A stretch of 43,692 nucleotides of DNA, from contig JAIPJX010000023.1 in the NCBI GenBank assembly GCA_021733945.1, positions 1 to 43,692 of the forward strand. The letters are read 5' to 3'. Positions 36,984-43,692 of the stretch are shown piece by piece. Source of the stretch: Verrucomicrobiota bacterium. Its GTDB lineage: Bacteria; Verrucomicrobiota; Verrucomicrobiia; Limisphaerales; SIBE01. Numbering within the stretch: position 1 is the stretch's first letter; each line of letters starts with the position of its first letter. Position numbers and translations under genes: made by a program. The notes beneath the pieces were generated by a model that worked only from the letters and a program-made list of their open reading frames with translations, was not told the origin of the DNA and made no database searches.

Positions 36984-37016
36984 AAAACGGGACCGGCTTT
37001 GCCGGTCCCGTTTTTT
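36984..37016 (+). terminator. Strong rho-independent terminator after groEL
   Basis: A 14-bp perfect stem (36984-36997 with 37001-37014, core ACGGGACCGGC/GCCGGTCCCGT), a 3-nt loop and a run of six T (37011-37016). Confidence 0.95.
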
Positions 37017-37090
37017 GCTTTTTGGGGAACCAAGCGCGAGGGACTTTGAGTCTTTCATTCCACTGGAGGGTGTGATTGGATTGAAGCCTC

Positions 37091-38278
37091 GTGAATTCCA
37101 TCTCTCAAATCATCGGGTTCGTGATGCTGATTGGATTGGGGTTGCTGGCCTGCTGGAAGACCTGGGACATGCTTCGGAACAGCGAGGATCCGTACAAGCT
37201 GGGGATCAAATGGGGTGTTACACTTCTTTACGTGTTCGGACTCTGGTTCTGTTCGCGGATCGGTCCGTTCGGTCTGCTGATCAGCATTCCTTTGAGTTTG
37301 ATCGTCGGGATCATGTGGGCTTCGAACCTTGGAAACCTCATCGCCGGTCCGCTCGTTTCGTTTTACACCGGAGGCTCGCGCGAGATTGAACCCAGGCCTC
37401 TCTACTCCATGGCGGAGGCGAGGCGGAAACGGGGGGATTATCCGGGGGCAATCGCCGAGGTGAAAAAGCAGTTGGCCCGATTTCCCGAGGATTTCGAGGG
37501 GTTGCTTTTGCTTGCGGAGATTCAGGCTGGAAATCTGGGTGATCTGGAGGCGGCCCGGGAAGCGATCGAATCCATTCTTTCAACGGACGGGCATGCTTCC
37601 AGGAATCTCGCGTTTGCGCTGAACCGCCTGGCCGATTGGGAACTGCGACTGGGGCACAATCCGGAGGCGGCCCGGACCACGCTCGAACGAATCGTAAACA
37701 TCAACCCCGAGAGCGAACAGGCGCAGATGGCGCTGCAACGAATCGCTCATCTCCGTGCTGCGGGGGAGGGACCGACGGACTCGGAGCCCCATAAGTTTGT
37801 GGTCATCGAGCATCAGCAGAGTCTGGGTTTGCAGCAGAGTGCGCCTTCCATTCAGGCAGTGGATGATCCCGTGGCTGCGGCGGCCGATTGTGTGCGGCAT
37901 CTTCAGGAGCATCCGCACGATTTCGAAGTGCGGGAGCGGTTGGCCGAGATATACGCGAGCCACTACCAGCGTTTGGATCTGGCGGCTGATCAGCTTGAGT
38001 TTCTCATAGGCACTCCGAATCAGCCGGCCAGGCAGGTGGTGCGCTGGCTGAACCGACTTGCCGATCTGCAGGTCCTGCTGATCGGCGATGCCGACCGGGT
38101 GCGAAGCACTCTGCTCAGAATCTGTGAGGCCTACCCGAATTCGGCGGCTGCTCAGAATGCCCAGAACCGCATCGCCTACCTGAACCGCGAGATTCGTTCC
38201 AAAGAAAAGAGCCAAGTCGTGCGACTTGGCTCTTACGAGCAGAATATTGGATTAAAGGGGGGCAAGCCTACTGGGTGA
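37091..38278 (+). CDS. Membrane-anchored TPR-repeat protein
   Basis: The 395-residue protein starts with GTG and has two or three hydrophobic segments in the first 95 residues (IIGFVMLIGLGLLACWKTW; WGVTLLYVFGLWFC; FGLLISIPLSLIVGIMW). The rest (about 105-385) is tetratricopeptide-like: AEARRKRGDYPGAIAEVKKQL, then EGLLLLAEIQAGNLGDLEAA and similar helices up to ENRIAYL-like NAQNRIAYLNREI. Such proteins organise other proteins at the membrane; the partner is unknown. The start of an in-frame GTG is the only one giving the first membrane helix. The last ~25 codons include a perfect hairpin that terminates the opposite gene, and the stop overlaps that gene's stop by 11 bases. Confidence 0.75.
   Translation: MNSISQIIGFVMLIGLGLLACWKTWDMLRNSEDPYKLGIKWGVTLLYVFGLWFCSRIGPFGLLISIPLSLIVGIMWASNLGNLIAGPLVSFYTGGSREIEPRPLYSMAEARRKRGDYPGAIAEVKKQLARFPEDFEGLLLLAEIQAGNLGDLEAAREAIESILSTDGHASRNLAFALNRLADWELRLGHNPEAARTTLERIVNINPESEQAQMALQRIAHLRAAGEGPTDSEPHKFVVIEHQQSLGLQQSAPSIQAVDDPVAAAADCVRHLQEHPHDFEVRERLAEIYASHYQRLDLAADQLEFLIGTPNQPARQVVRWLNRLADLQVLLIGDADRVRSTLLRICEAYPNSAAAQNAQNRIAYLNREIRSKEKSQVVRLGSYEQNIGLKGGKPTG
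38207..38234 (-). terminator. Terminator hairpin of the small lipoprotein gene, embedded in the TPR gene
   Basis: A 13-bp perfect inverted repeat, AAGAGCCAAGTCG (38207-38219) and CGACTTGGCTCTT (38222-38234). On the minus strand it is followed by a T-rich run (TTCTTT), 33 bases after the lipoprotein stop; on the plus strand the following sequence is not T-rich. Confidence 0.7.
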
Positions 38279-38651
38279 GGCGCAGGGCGATCTGTTTGTC
38301 GATCTCACTGGACAGGGCGATGTCGGCCAATCCGCCCTTTCGCCGCGCCTGAACACGGACCCGGCTCACGTTGGGTTCGACTTCATCCACGGCAACCCAG
38401 ACGGTGCGTGTGTCGATTTTCGCTTCAAGCGTTTTCTTGATCGTGTTTTCGCCGTACAACGTTCCGTTGAACTGAAGGACCGCTTTTGCCGCCGTGAAGA
38501 TCTCGTCCACAGAACGTTGGTAGCGGCTTTCGATCGTATCGTTCGAGAAAGGAACCCCTGGCCGCATCCGCCCGTCGGGACTGCTGAAACAGCCCGAACC
38601 CAGCAGTGCGATGCTGCCTGCCAGAAGCAATACGAGAAAATGATGTTTCAT
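38268..38651 (-). CDS. Small lipoprotein, DUF3568-like
   Basis: The 127-residue protein has a lipoprotein signal (MKHHFLVLLLAGSIALLGSG followed by C21). The mature part has an N-terminal SRYQRSVDEIFTAAKAVLQF helix and a beta region ending VRVQARRKGGLADIALSSEI, resembling small periplasmic lipoproteins of the DUF3568 type. Its function is unknown. Promoter: TTGACG with CATAAC ending seven bases before the ATG. It overlaps the convergent TPR gene by 11 bases. Confidence 0.8.
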   Translation of the reverse strand: MKHHFLVLLLAGSIALLGSGCFSSPDGRMRPGVPFSNDTIESRYQRSVDEIFTAAKAVLQFNGTLYGENTIKKTLEAKIDTRTVWVAVDEVEPNVSRVRVQARRKGGLADIALSSEIDKQIALRLTQ

Positions 38652-38658
38652 GGCCTGC

Positions 38659-38688
38659 GTTATGCCGTTAATTCGCTTGTTCCGTCAA
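38659..38688 (-). promoter_or_regulatory. Sigma-70-type promoter for a leaderless lipoprotein transcript
   Basis: Minus strand: TTGACG (38683-38688), 18-nt spacer, CATAAC (38659-38664), seven bases to the ATG at 38651. Confidence 0.5.
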
Positions 38689-38899
38689 GCTCTAACCAAC
38701 ATTCGCAAGGCTGATCGGGATTGCCGACAGGTTCCGGGGCTCCCGCAAAACGGCCCCATCCCTGCGTGCCCATGGATCCGGATGATTGCCGTCCGACACA
38801 ATGTGTAAAAACTGGTCGACAGAAACCGGAAAAAGATGCTATAAAAAACGTTGGCGTGTTCGGAAGTTCCGTGTTTTGCTTCATGCAACTGGTATGGCA

Positions 38900-38915
38900 T
38901 GGATGTAGCTTTGCT
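38900..38915 (+). promoter_or_regulatory. Possible sigma-54-like promoter before the flagellin gene
   Basis: TGGATGT-N4-TTGCT at 38900-38915 keeps the GG-N10-GC spacing and a good -12 box, but the -24 box matches only TGG. It lies 57 bases before the ATG. Much weaker than the one at 14120. Confidence 0.25.
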
Positions 38916-38972
38916 GTTTCTGCGAAACGGAATTCGGTTGGCTGAGCGAATCGCGTTGGAAAGAACCTGGTT

Positions 38973-39796
38973 ATGGCTTTAAACCCTGTAAATGAGATTG
39001 GATCGAATACATTTGGATTCGTTCTCGCCCGCATTCTCAACGACCATTCGTCGGCCCTGCAGCAGTCGCTCATCCGGTTGACCACGGGCCTCAAGTCGAT
39101 CACGGACGATCCCGCCGGAATGTCGAGCGTGATTCGCTCGGAGAACGAAATCTCACGGCTTGGAGCTGCAAAAACCGTGCTGGGCAACGCCGCGTCGTAC
39201 AACTCCAGCCAGACTGATTTTTTGAGTGACGTCTCCACTTCGCTCAGTCGCATGAGCGAGTTGGCCATCTCCTCCCAGAGCGCAGCCACTTCCGATGCTC
39301 AACGATCGGCCAACCAGGTCGAGTTTGAGGAGTTGCAGGGTTTCATCAGCAACGTTGAGGCCGGACCTTCAATGGGCTTAATCTATTCGGCACAACGGAC
39401 TTGCAGATTGTTCGGGACGCCAACGGCGGCAAGTTCAATCTGAAGGCGATTGACTACTCCAAAGTCGATTCCGGAAGCAACATTTTCCAGAACACCGTGG
39501 ACGTCAGTTCCATTGCCAAGGCTACAGCTGCCGAGTTTGCGGTGACCACGGCCGTTGCCGCTTTGACTGCCTTGCAGGGAATTGCCACAGCGGGTGCCGG
39601 ACGAATCGACAACGAAAGCGGGTCCATCACAATCCAGGAAGAGAATCTGCAGGCTGTTGTCGATCGCATCAAAAACGTGGATATAACCACCGAGAACGAA
39701 GAGTTTTCGAACCTCTCGCTGCTCACGCAGACGGGCACAACACTCATTGCGCAATACAACCTGTTACGCTCGAATCTCCTCACGCTGTTTCAGTAG
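38973..39796 (+). pseudogene. Flagellin, interrupted by a single-base frameshift
   Basis: The first frame (from the ATG at 38973) encodes the D0/D1 N-terminal region: LIRLTTGLKSITDDPAGMSS and the coiled-coil helices up to FEELQGFISNVEAG. It then goes out of frame (PSMGLIYSAQ, stop at 39443). The frame shifted by one continues from the same point as TFNGLNLFGTTDLQIV and runs to 39796 with the C-terminal D0 helix (NLSLLTQTGTTLIAQYNLL). Inserting one G at 39363-39364 restores EAGTFNG, the T-F-N-G being a hallmark of flagellins, and gives one protein of about 274 residues. Either a true mutation or a base error in this sequence. No other flagellar gene is in the window. Confidence 0.85.
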
Positions 39797-39862
39797 AGCG
39801 TGCAGCGGTGGCCTGATGTTTCCATTGCCGGACCCGGTTCGGCTCCGCATCCTGAAACCTGC

Positions 39863-39890
39863 TTGAGGTTTTTCACGGTAGGGCTATTTT
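39863..39890 (+). promoter_or_regulatory. Sigma-70-type promoter for a leaderless zinc-ribbon transcript
   Basis: TTGAGG (39863-39868), 16-nt spacer, TATTTT (39885-39890), six bases to the ATG at 39897. Confidence 0.5.
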
Positions 39891-39896
39891 TTCAAC

Positions 39897-40112
39897 ATGC
39901 CAATTTACGAGTTTCATTGCCAACAGTGTGGGCGGGATAGCGAAGTCCTCGTTCGATCAAGCGATTGGGAGGGGACGCGCTGCCCCAAATGCGAATCTCC
40001 CAAGCTCACCAAGAAACTGTCGGTTTTTTCTGCTGCTGGCGGCGGCGAATCCGATCCGGGACCCGCCTGCAGCGGGAATCCATCCGCTTGCGGGCGGTGC
40101 GGGGATTTTTAA
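39897..40112 (+). CDS. FmdB-family zinc ribbon protein
   Basis: The 71-residue protein starts MPIYEFHCQQCG, the standard FmdB/CxxC_CXXC_SSSS N-terminus. Its zinc ribbon uses C-x-x-C (residues 8-11) and CPKC (about 29-32). The tail is Gly/Ser-rich and contains CSGNPSACGRCGDF, an additional Cys cluster common in this family. FmdB proteins are called putative regulators, but no activity is established. The predicted promoter ends six bases before the ATG. Confidence 0.85.
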   Translation: MPIYEFHCQQCGRDSEVLVRSSDWEGTRCPKCESPKLTKKLSVFSAAGGGESDPGPACSGNPSACGRCGDF

Positions 40113-40303
40113 CGAAGCCCTGGGCCGGGTTCTCCGACAGGGATTGAGCGGCTCACTGCCATTCGTTTAAGGGATTCGGAAGGCGGGGGTGGTCCGTTTG
40201 GGACGAATGTCTGCCTCGTGTTTGGAGCAGTGGAGACCGAATCGGGACCGTCTCATTTTTTCACCGGAACGTACGGGAAGGAGCGTGTTGTTTAGGTATC
40301 CGA

Positions 40304-40328
40304 AAAGCGGCGTCGGCGCTGCGCTCTG
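40304..40328 (-). repeat. Inner inverted repeat, left copy
   Basis: A 25-base sequence ending in ...GCGCTCTG is the exact reverse complement of 40658-40682. With flanking partial matches it extends over about 40300-40342. Confidence 0.75.
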
Positions 40329-40382
40329 GTGCCGCAGTCCAGGATCTGGCAATTGTGTGATACCCCCTGAATGAAGGTGCCC

Positions 40383-40454
40383 GGGTGGACTGGGTGGACT
40401 GGGTGGATTGGGTGGATTGGGTGGATTGGGTGGATTGGGTGGATTGGGTGGAGG
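40383..40454. repeat. Tandem array of a 9-bp unit (GGGTGGATT/GGGTGGACT)
   Basis: Eight head-to-tail units: two GGGTGGACT, five GGGTGGATT and a final GGGTGGAGG. The 9-base period leaves frames open on both strands (Gly-Trp-Ile and Pro-Asn-Pro type), but these are not considered genes. Confidence 0.9.
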
Positions 40455-40511
40455 AGGTACACCACCCCGCGGGGTTTGCTCCGGTCTTTGCCAGGTTCGC
40501 GACAGCGTCGT

Positions 40512-40540
40512 GGAGTGCGGCAGTCCTCTGCCGCTTTTGG
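40512..40540 (+). repeat. GGAGTGCGG hairpin repeat, copy C
   Basis: GGAGT, stem GCGGCAG (40517-40523), loop TCCT, stem CTGCCGC (40528-40534), then TTTTGG. A half copy follows at 40554-40565. It differs from copy B (28833-28861) by a compensated base pair. Confidence 0.75.
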
Positions 40541-40644
40541 ATCTGCCGCCCTGTGGAGTGCGGCAGGTTTGGGCGAACCAGCGAATTCGTGTCTGCAATG
40601 GGCATGGATTCCAGTGCATGGCGTCGGAAGAACGACGGTGTTTT

Positions 40645-40684
40645 GGAGTGCGCGCGGCAGAGCGCAGCGCCGACGCCGCTTTGG
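40645..40684 (+). repeat. Inner inverted repeat, right copy
   Basis: It begins GGAGTGCGCGCGGCAG and contains the 25 bases (40658-40682) matching the complement of 40304-40328. The shared GGAGTGCG start suggests it is related to the hairpin family. Confidence 0.7.
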
Positions 40685-40835
40685 TCGAGCCCGAAGAGGC
40701 AAACTCGCTCACTCCCATCAGGGTCCCAATCCATTCAACGGCAAGCCATGAGGAACCTCGAAATCCTCAACGAGGGCATCTCCGCCCCTTAAACGAATGG
40801 CAGTGTTGAGCGGCTGCCCGGGGAGGCTCCGGCTC

Positions 40836-41516
40836 TCAAGTGGCGCACAGCTGCTCGGGAGTGATTTCCGTCAAATCCCTCAGCAAAACGGTTGGTCGAT
40901 GCGCCGCCAGGTGCTCATGGGTCGCGCCTCCGGTTGCAACGGCCAGGCTCTTTGCCTGAATGGCCTCGGCGCACCGGATGTCCAGCGGTGTATCCCCAAT
41001 CACCAAAACCTCGTCGCCGGAAACACGTTTTCCCAGGTAATCACTGGCGCGGTCCCGTGCAATCGCCGCCAGTTGGTTCCGATCCTCATGATCGTCCCCG
41101 AACGCTCCGGTTTCGAACATGCCCCATAGATCGTAGTGGCGGAGTTTGATTTCAGCGCCGAGCCGGATGTTTCCGGTCAACAACCCCAGGAGTGGCGGGT
41201 TTGGCAACCGCTGGAGTCCTTCGATCAATTCGCGCGTGCCAGGGCAGGGCGATCCTTCCGCTTCCGTGAGCAGATGCTGCAGCCAGAATACGTAGGTTTG
41301 GAAGAACCGGTCGAATTCCGCCGGGCCCGGTTCAATCTGCCGTTTGCCAAGGCACTCCCGGACCAGGGACGGATCTGTGCGCCCTGCGAATTGTACATGC
41401 CGTGTGGCGTCTGGAGCGTTGAACTGGCTGGCGAACGTCCTTTCAAACGCGCGCACTCCGGCACCCCCGGTTCTCACCAGAGTGCCGTCGATGTCGAATA
41501 GGACCACACGAATCAC
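40836..41516 (-). CDS. HAD-superfamily phosphatase (phosphoglycolate phosphatase-like)
   Basis: The 226-residue protein starts with GTG and has HAD motif I LFDIDGTLVRTGGAG (about residues 6-20, nucleophile Asp and acid Asp), motif II Thr in LLGLLTGNI, and motif III/IV VLVIGDTPLDIRCAEA (about 178-193). The cap domain is helical (C1 type, about 20-90). It resembles Gph/PGPase-like enzymes; substrate unknown. It starts 26 bases after the aceE stop in the same direction and is probably co-transcribed. Confidence 0.87.
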   Translation of the reverse strand: MIRVVLFDIDGTLVRTGGAGVRAFERTFASQFNAPDATRHVQFAGRTDPSLVRECLGKRQIEPGPAEFDRFFQTYVFWLQHLLTEAEGSPCPGTRELIEGLQRLPNPPLLGLLTGNIRLGAEIKLRHYDLWGMFETGAFGDDHEDRNQLAAIARDRASDYLGKRVSGDEVLVIGDTPLDIRCAEAIQAKSLAVATGGATHEHLAAHRPTVLLRDLTEITPEQLCAT

Positions 41517-41542
41517 GCTTGGTATGCGGACAAATCGCCCGC

Positions 41543-43692
41543 TCAGATCGTTTCGGGAAATACCTTCTCCGGGTTCACGCCAAGATCGACGATGGCTTTT
41601 TGGACGAGGTCCGGTTTGACATCGCCCCGTTCCGCCATGGCGTAAAGCGTGGCTACAACAGTTGTTTCGGCGTCGACCTCGAAGAAACGGCGCAGATTGG
41701 GCCGGGTATCGCTGCGACCGAATCCGTCGGTTCCCAGGGTCATCAAGCCTCCCGGAACCCAGGGTGCGATCTGGTCGGGCACAATCTTCATGTTGTCGGA
41801 GACCGCTACAAACGCTCCCTTTTCGTTTTCGAGCAGCTCTTCCACATGCGACTTGCGACGGGGTTCGGTCGGATGGAGCATGTTCCACCGCCGGGTGCGG
41901 AGTGCGTCGTTGCGGAGCAGCTTGTAGTTGGTGGCGCTCCAGATGTCCACCGAGACCTTGTACCGTTCCGCCAGGATATCCTGGGCTCGGAGAGCCTCCA
42001 TGATGATGGGGCCGCTCCCGAAGATGTGGGCCCTGCGCGCCTTTTGTTCGGGACCGCTCTTGAACTTGTAAAGTCCCCGCAATACCCCCTCCTCGACGCC
42101 CTTGGGCATCGGCGGCATCGGGTAGTTGTCGTTGTAGAGGGCCAGGTAATAAAAGATTTCTTCGCCGCGTTCGTACATGCGGCGGAGGCCTTCGGCGATG
42201 ATGATGGCCACTTCGTAGGCAAAGGCGGGATCGTAGGTGATCAGGGTCGGGATCGTGCTGGCGAGCACGAGGCTGTGGCCGTCCTGATGTTGCAGTCCCT
42301 CACCGTTGAGGGAGGTGCGGCCGGAGGTGGCTCCGAGCAGGAATCCCTTGGCCTTGATGTCGCCCGCGAGCCAGGCCAGGTCCCCGATTCTCTGGAATCC
42401 GAACATCGAATAATAGATGTAAAACGGAATCATGTTCACTCCGTTGGTGGCATACGAAGTGCCCGCCGCGATGAAGGAAGACATGGATCCCGCTTCGGTG
42501 ATGCCCTCCTCCAGGATCTGGCCGTCCTTGGTCTCGTGATAGTATAACAGGGACTTTTTGTCGACCGGCTCGTACAGCTGGCCGCGGTGGGCGTAAATCC
42601 CGATCTCGCGAAACAGCGCGTCCATCCCAAAAGTGCGGGCTTCGTCGGGAATGATCGGCACGATCTGCCGCCCGATCGTCTTGTCCCTCAGCAGAGTGCT
42701 GAGCAAACGCACAAAAGCCATCGTGGTCGACACGGTTGCTTTGCCGGATCCCTTGAAAAATTCAGCGAAACTTTCCAGCGGAGGCACCTGGAGAGCCGGA
42801 GCCGTGATTTTCCGTTCCGGAAGAAATCCACCCAGCTTGCGGCGGCGTTCAAAAAGGTATTCGGTTTCCGGACTGTCCAGGGGCGGCCGGTAAAACGGGG
42901 CGTTGACGACATCCTCGTCGTTGATCGGAATGCGGAACCGTTCGCGGAATTCGCGGAGCTCCTTTTCGTTCAGCTTTTTCTGCTGATGGGTCACGTTGCG
43001 GCCTTCGCCTGCTTCCCCCAGTCCGTAGCCCTTGATGGTTTTGGCAAGGATCACCGTGGGCGAACCGGTGTGCGTGATGGCTGCCTGGTAGGCGGCGTAC
43101 ATCTTCCGGGTGTCGTGACCGCCCCTCAGGAGTTTTCGAATCTGATCGTCGGTGAGGTGGTTCACCAGCTTGAGCAGTTCCGGGTATTTTCCGAAGAAAT
43201 GTTTTCGGGTGAAGCTTCCGGGTTCGACCGAGTATTTCTGGTAATCCCCGTCCACCACCTCTTCCATGCGCTTGACCAGCAGGCCGCTCTTGTCCGCTTC
43301 GATCAGGGCGTCCCAGTCGGATCCCCAGATCACCTTGATGACATTCCAGCCCGCTCCACGGAAGAGGCCTTCGAGTTCCTGAATGATCTTTCCATTGCCG
43401 CGCACCGGTCCGTCCAGGCGCTGCAGGTTGCAGTTGATCACCCAGATCAGATTGTCCAGATGCTCACGGGAGGCCAGAGTCAGCGATCCGAGTGTCTCGG
43501 GTTCGTCCGACTCTCCGTCGCCCACAAAACACCAGACTTTCGACTCGTCTCCTTTGAGAAACCCGCGGGCACGCAGGTAACGGTTGAACCGCGCCTGATA
43601 GATCGACATGATCGGGCCCAGTCCCATCGACACGGTTGGGAACTGCCAGAAATGCGGCATCAGGTAGGGGTGGGGGTAGGAAGAGAGCCCTC
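41543..43692 (-). CDS. aceE: Pyruvate dehydrogenase E1 component, homodimeric type (partial, N-terminus outside window)
   Basis: AceE decarboxylates pyruvate with thiamine diphosphate and passes the acetyl group to E2. About 716 residues are present and the frame runs off the right edge; the first visible residues are GLSSYPHPYLMPHFWQFPTV, so ~150-190 N-terminal residues are missing. The ThDP/Mg motif is VGDGESDEPETLGS...INCNLQRLDG (G-D-G then N-x-N-region), followed by RGNGKI. The transketolase central domain (EARTFGMDALFREIGIY) and C-terminal domain are complete. The enzyme lies upstream of the HAD gene; aceF is not in the window. Confidence 0.96.
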   Translation of the reverse strand, partial: GLSSYPHPYLMPHFWQFPTVSMGLGPIMSIYQARFNRYLRARGFLKGDESKVWCFVGDGESDEPETLGSLTLASREHLDNLIWVINCNLQRLDGPVRGNGKIIQELEGLFRGAGWNVIKVIWGSDWDALIEADKSGLLVKRMEEVVDGDYQKYSVEPGSFTRKHFFGKYPELLKLVNHLTDDQIRKLLRGGHDTRKMYAAYQAAITHTGSPTVILAKTIKGYGLGEAGEGRNVTHQQKKLNEKELREFRERFRIPINDEDVVNAPFYRPPLDSPETEYLFERRRKLGGFLPERKITAPALQVPPLESFAEFFKGSGKATVSTTMAFVRLLSTLLRDKTIGRQIVPIIPDEARTFGMDALFREIGIYAHRGQLYEPVDKKSLLYYHETKDGQILEEGITEAGSMSSFIAAGTSYATNGVNMIPFYIYYSMFGFQRIGDLAWLAGDIKAKGFLLGATSGRTSLNGEGLQHQDGHSLVLASTIPTLITYDPAFAYEVAIIIAEGLRRMYERGEEIFYYLALYNDNYPMPPMPKGVEEGVLRGLYKFKSGPEQKARRAHIFGSGPIIMEALRAQDILAERYKVSVDIWSATNYKLLRNDALRTRRWNMLHPTEPRRKSHVEELLENEKGAFVAVSDNMKIVPDQIAPWVPGGLMTLGTDGFGRSDTRPNLRRFFEVDAETTVVATLYAMAERGDVKPDLVQKAIVDLGVNPEKVFPETI

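Larger units (their letters stand above)
40144..40815. mobile_element. MITE-like element: 652 bp with 20-bp terminal inverted repeats and 10-bp target duplication
   Basis: The element proper is 40154-40805. Its ends are perfect inverted repeats of 20 bases (CACTGCCATTCGTTTAAGGG at 40154-40173; its complement at 40786-40805). Immediately outside are identical direct repeats TTGAGCGGCT at 40144-40153 and 40806-40815, as expected of a target-site duplication. Inside lie an inverted pair of a second repeat, a 9-bp tandem array and GGAGTGCGG hairpins, but no reading frame with transposase features; the open frames over the array are low-complexity. It is therefore probably moved by a transposase encoded elsewhere (inference). 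Confidence 0.75.

Noticed and set aside
40383..40454. CRISPR array
   Set aside because: The unit is 9 bases without spacers; it is a simple tandem repeat.
40786..40805. Terminal repeat read as a transcription terminator
   Set aside because: The sequence is not self-complementary; its partner is 613 bases away.
40167..40809. Several overlapping open frames (for example 40167-40718 minus and 40371-40751 plus)
   Set aside because: Their openness comes from the 9-base period; the products are low-complexity Pro-Asn or Gly-Trp runs and the ends lie in repeats.

Overview
The window looks like a chromosomal segment of a Verrucomicrobiota bacterium, most plausibly the Limisphaerales/Pedosphaera side (inference). 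Supporting signs: GC-rich DNA, a verrucomicrobial-type pseudopilin, a secreted protein ending in the FYRLG-type FN3-like tail common in that phylum, an FG-GAP/ASPIC-UnbV protein, a formylglycine sulfatase, a Gfo/Idh oxidoreductase with a Tat signal, and dispersed palindromic repeats.

Layout. 1-3.1 kb (minus): a partial proline-rich lipoprotein, a pseudopilin and a secreted protein with a tandemly duplicated domain. 3.2-9.9 kb: housekeeping genes (Hsp20, LOG-family nucleotide hydrolase, M16 peptidase, hemB, membrane FHA protein, carA, orphan NtrB-like kinase). 10.0-11.3 kb: two broken genes (spondin-domain and Abi-type) meeting at a dispersed repeat. 11.4-13.8 kb: an FG-GAP/ASPIC protein. 14.1-18.1 kb: a nitrogen-scavenging operon (NrtA/CmpA-like binding protein, permease, ATPase, cyanase) behind a consensus sigma-54 promoter. 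18.2-20.7 kb: a decayed glycosyl hydrolase next to a Gfo/Idh gene. 22.1-24.9 kb: methyltransferase, NUDIX hydrolase and L-2-hydroxyglutarate oxidase-like gene. 25.0-30.1 kb: a sugar-nucleotide cassette (epimerase, HddC-like nucleotidyltransferase, NUDIX, sugar methyltransferase, HddA-like kinase), probably for an activated and perhaps methylated heptose-like surface sugar. 30.1-32.6 kb: sulfatase and polyprenyl synthase. 33-37 kb: dnaK-groES-groEL with a strong terminator. 37-40.1 kb: TPR membrane protein, small lipoprotein, frameshifted flagellin, FmdB-like zinc ribbon. 40.15-40.8 kb: a gene-free element with perfect terminal inverted repeats and a 10-bp target duplication. 40.8-43.7 kb: HAD phosphatase and partial aceE.

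Three things stand out beyond ordinary gene content. First, a non-autonomous transposon-like element (40154-40805) is inserted in a dispersed repeat, and a third copy of its end lies exactly where two truncated genes meet near 10.8 kb. Second, at least eight genes have a sigma-70-type promoter whose -10 box ends only 5-11 nt before the start codon, predicting leaderless or nearly leaderless mRNAs. Third, a family of short hairpins shows compensatory stem changes between copies. No tRNA, rRNA or CRISPR array was recognised.
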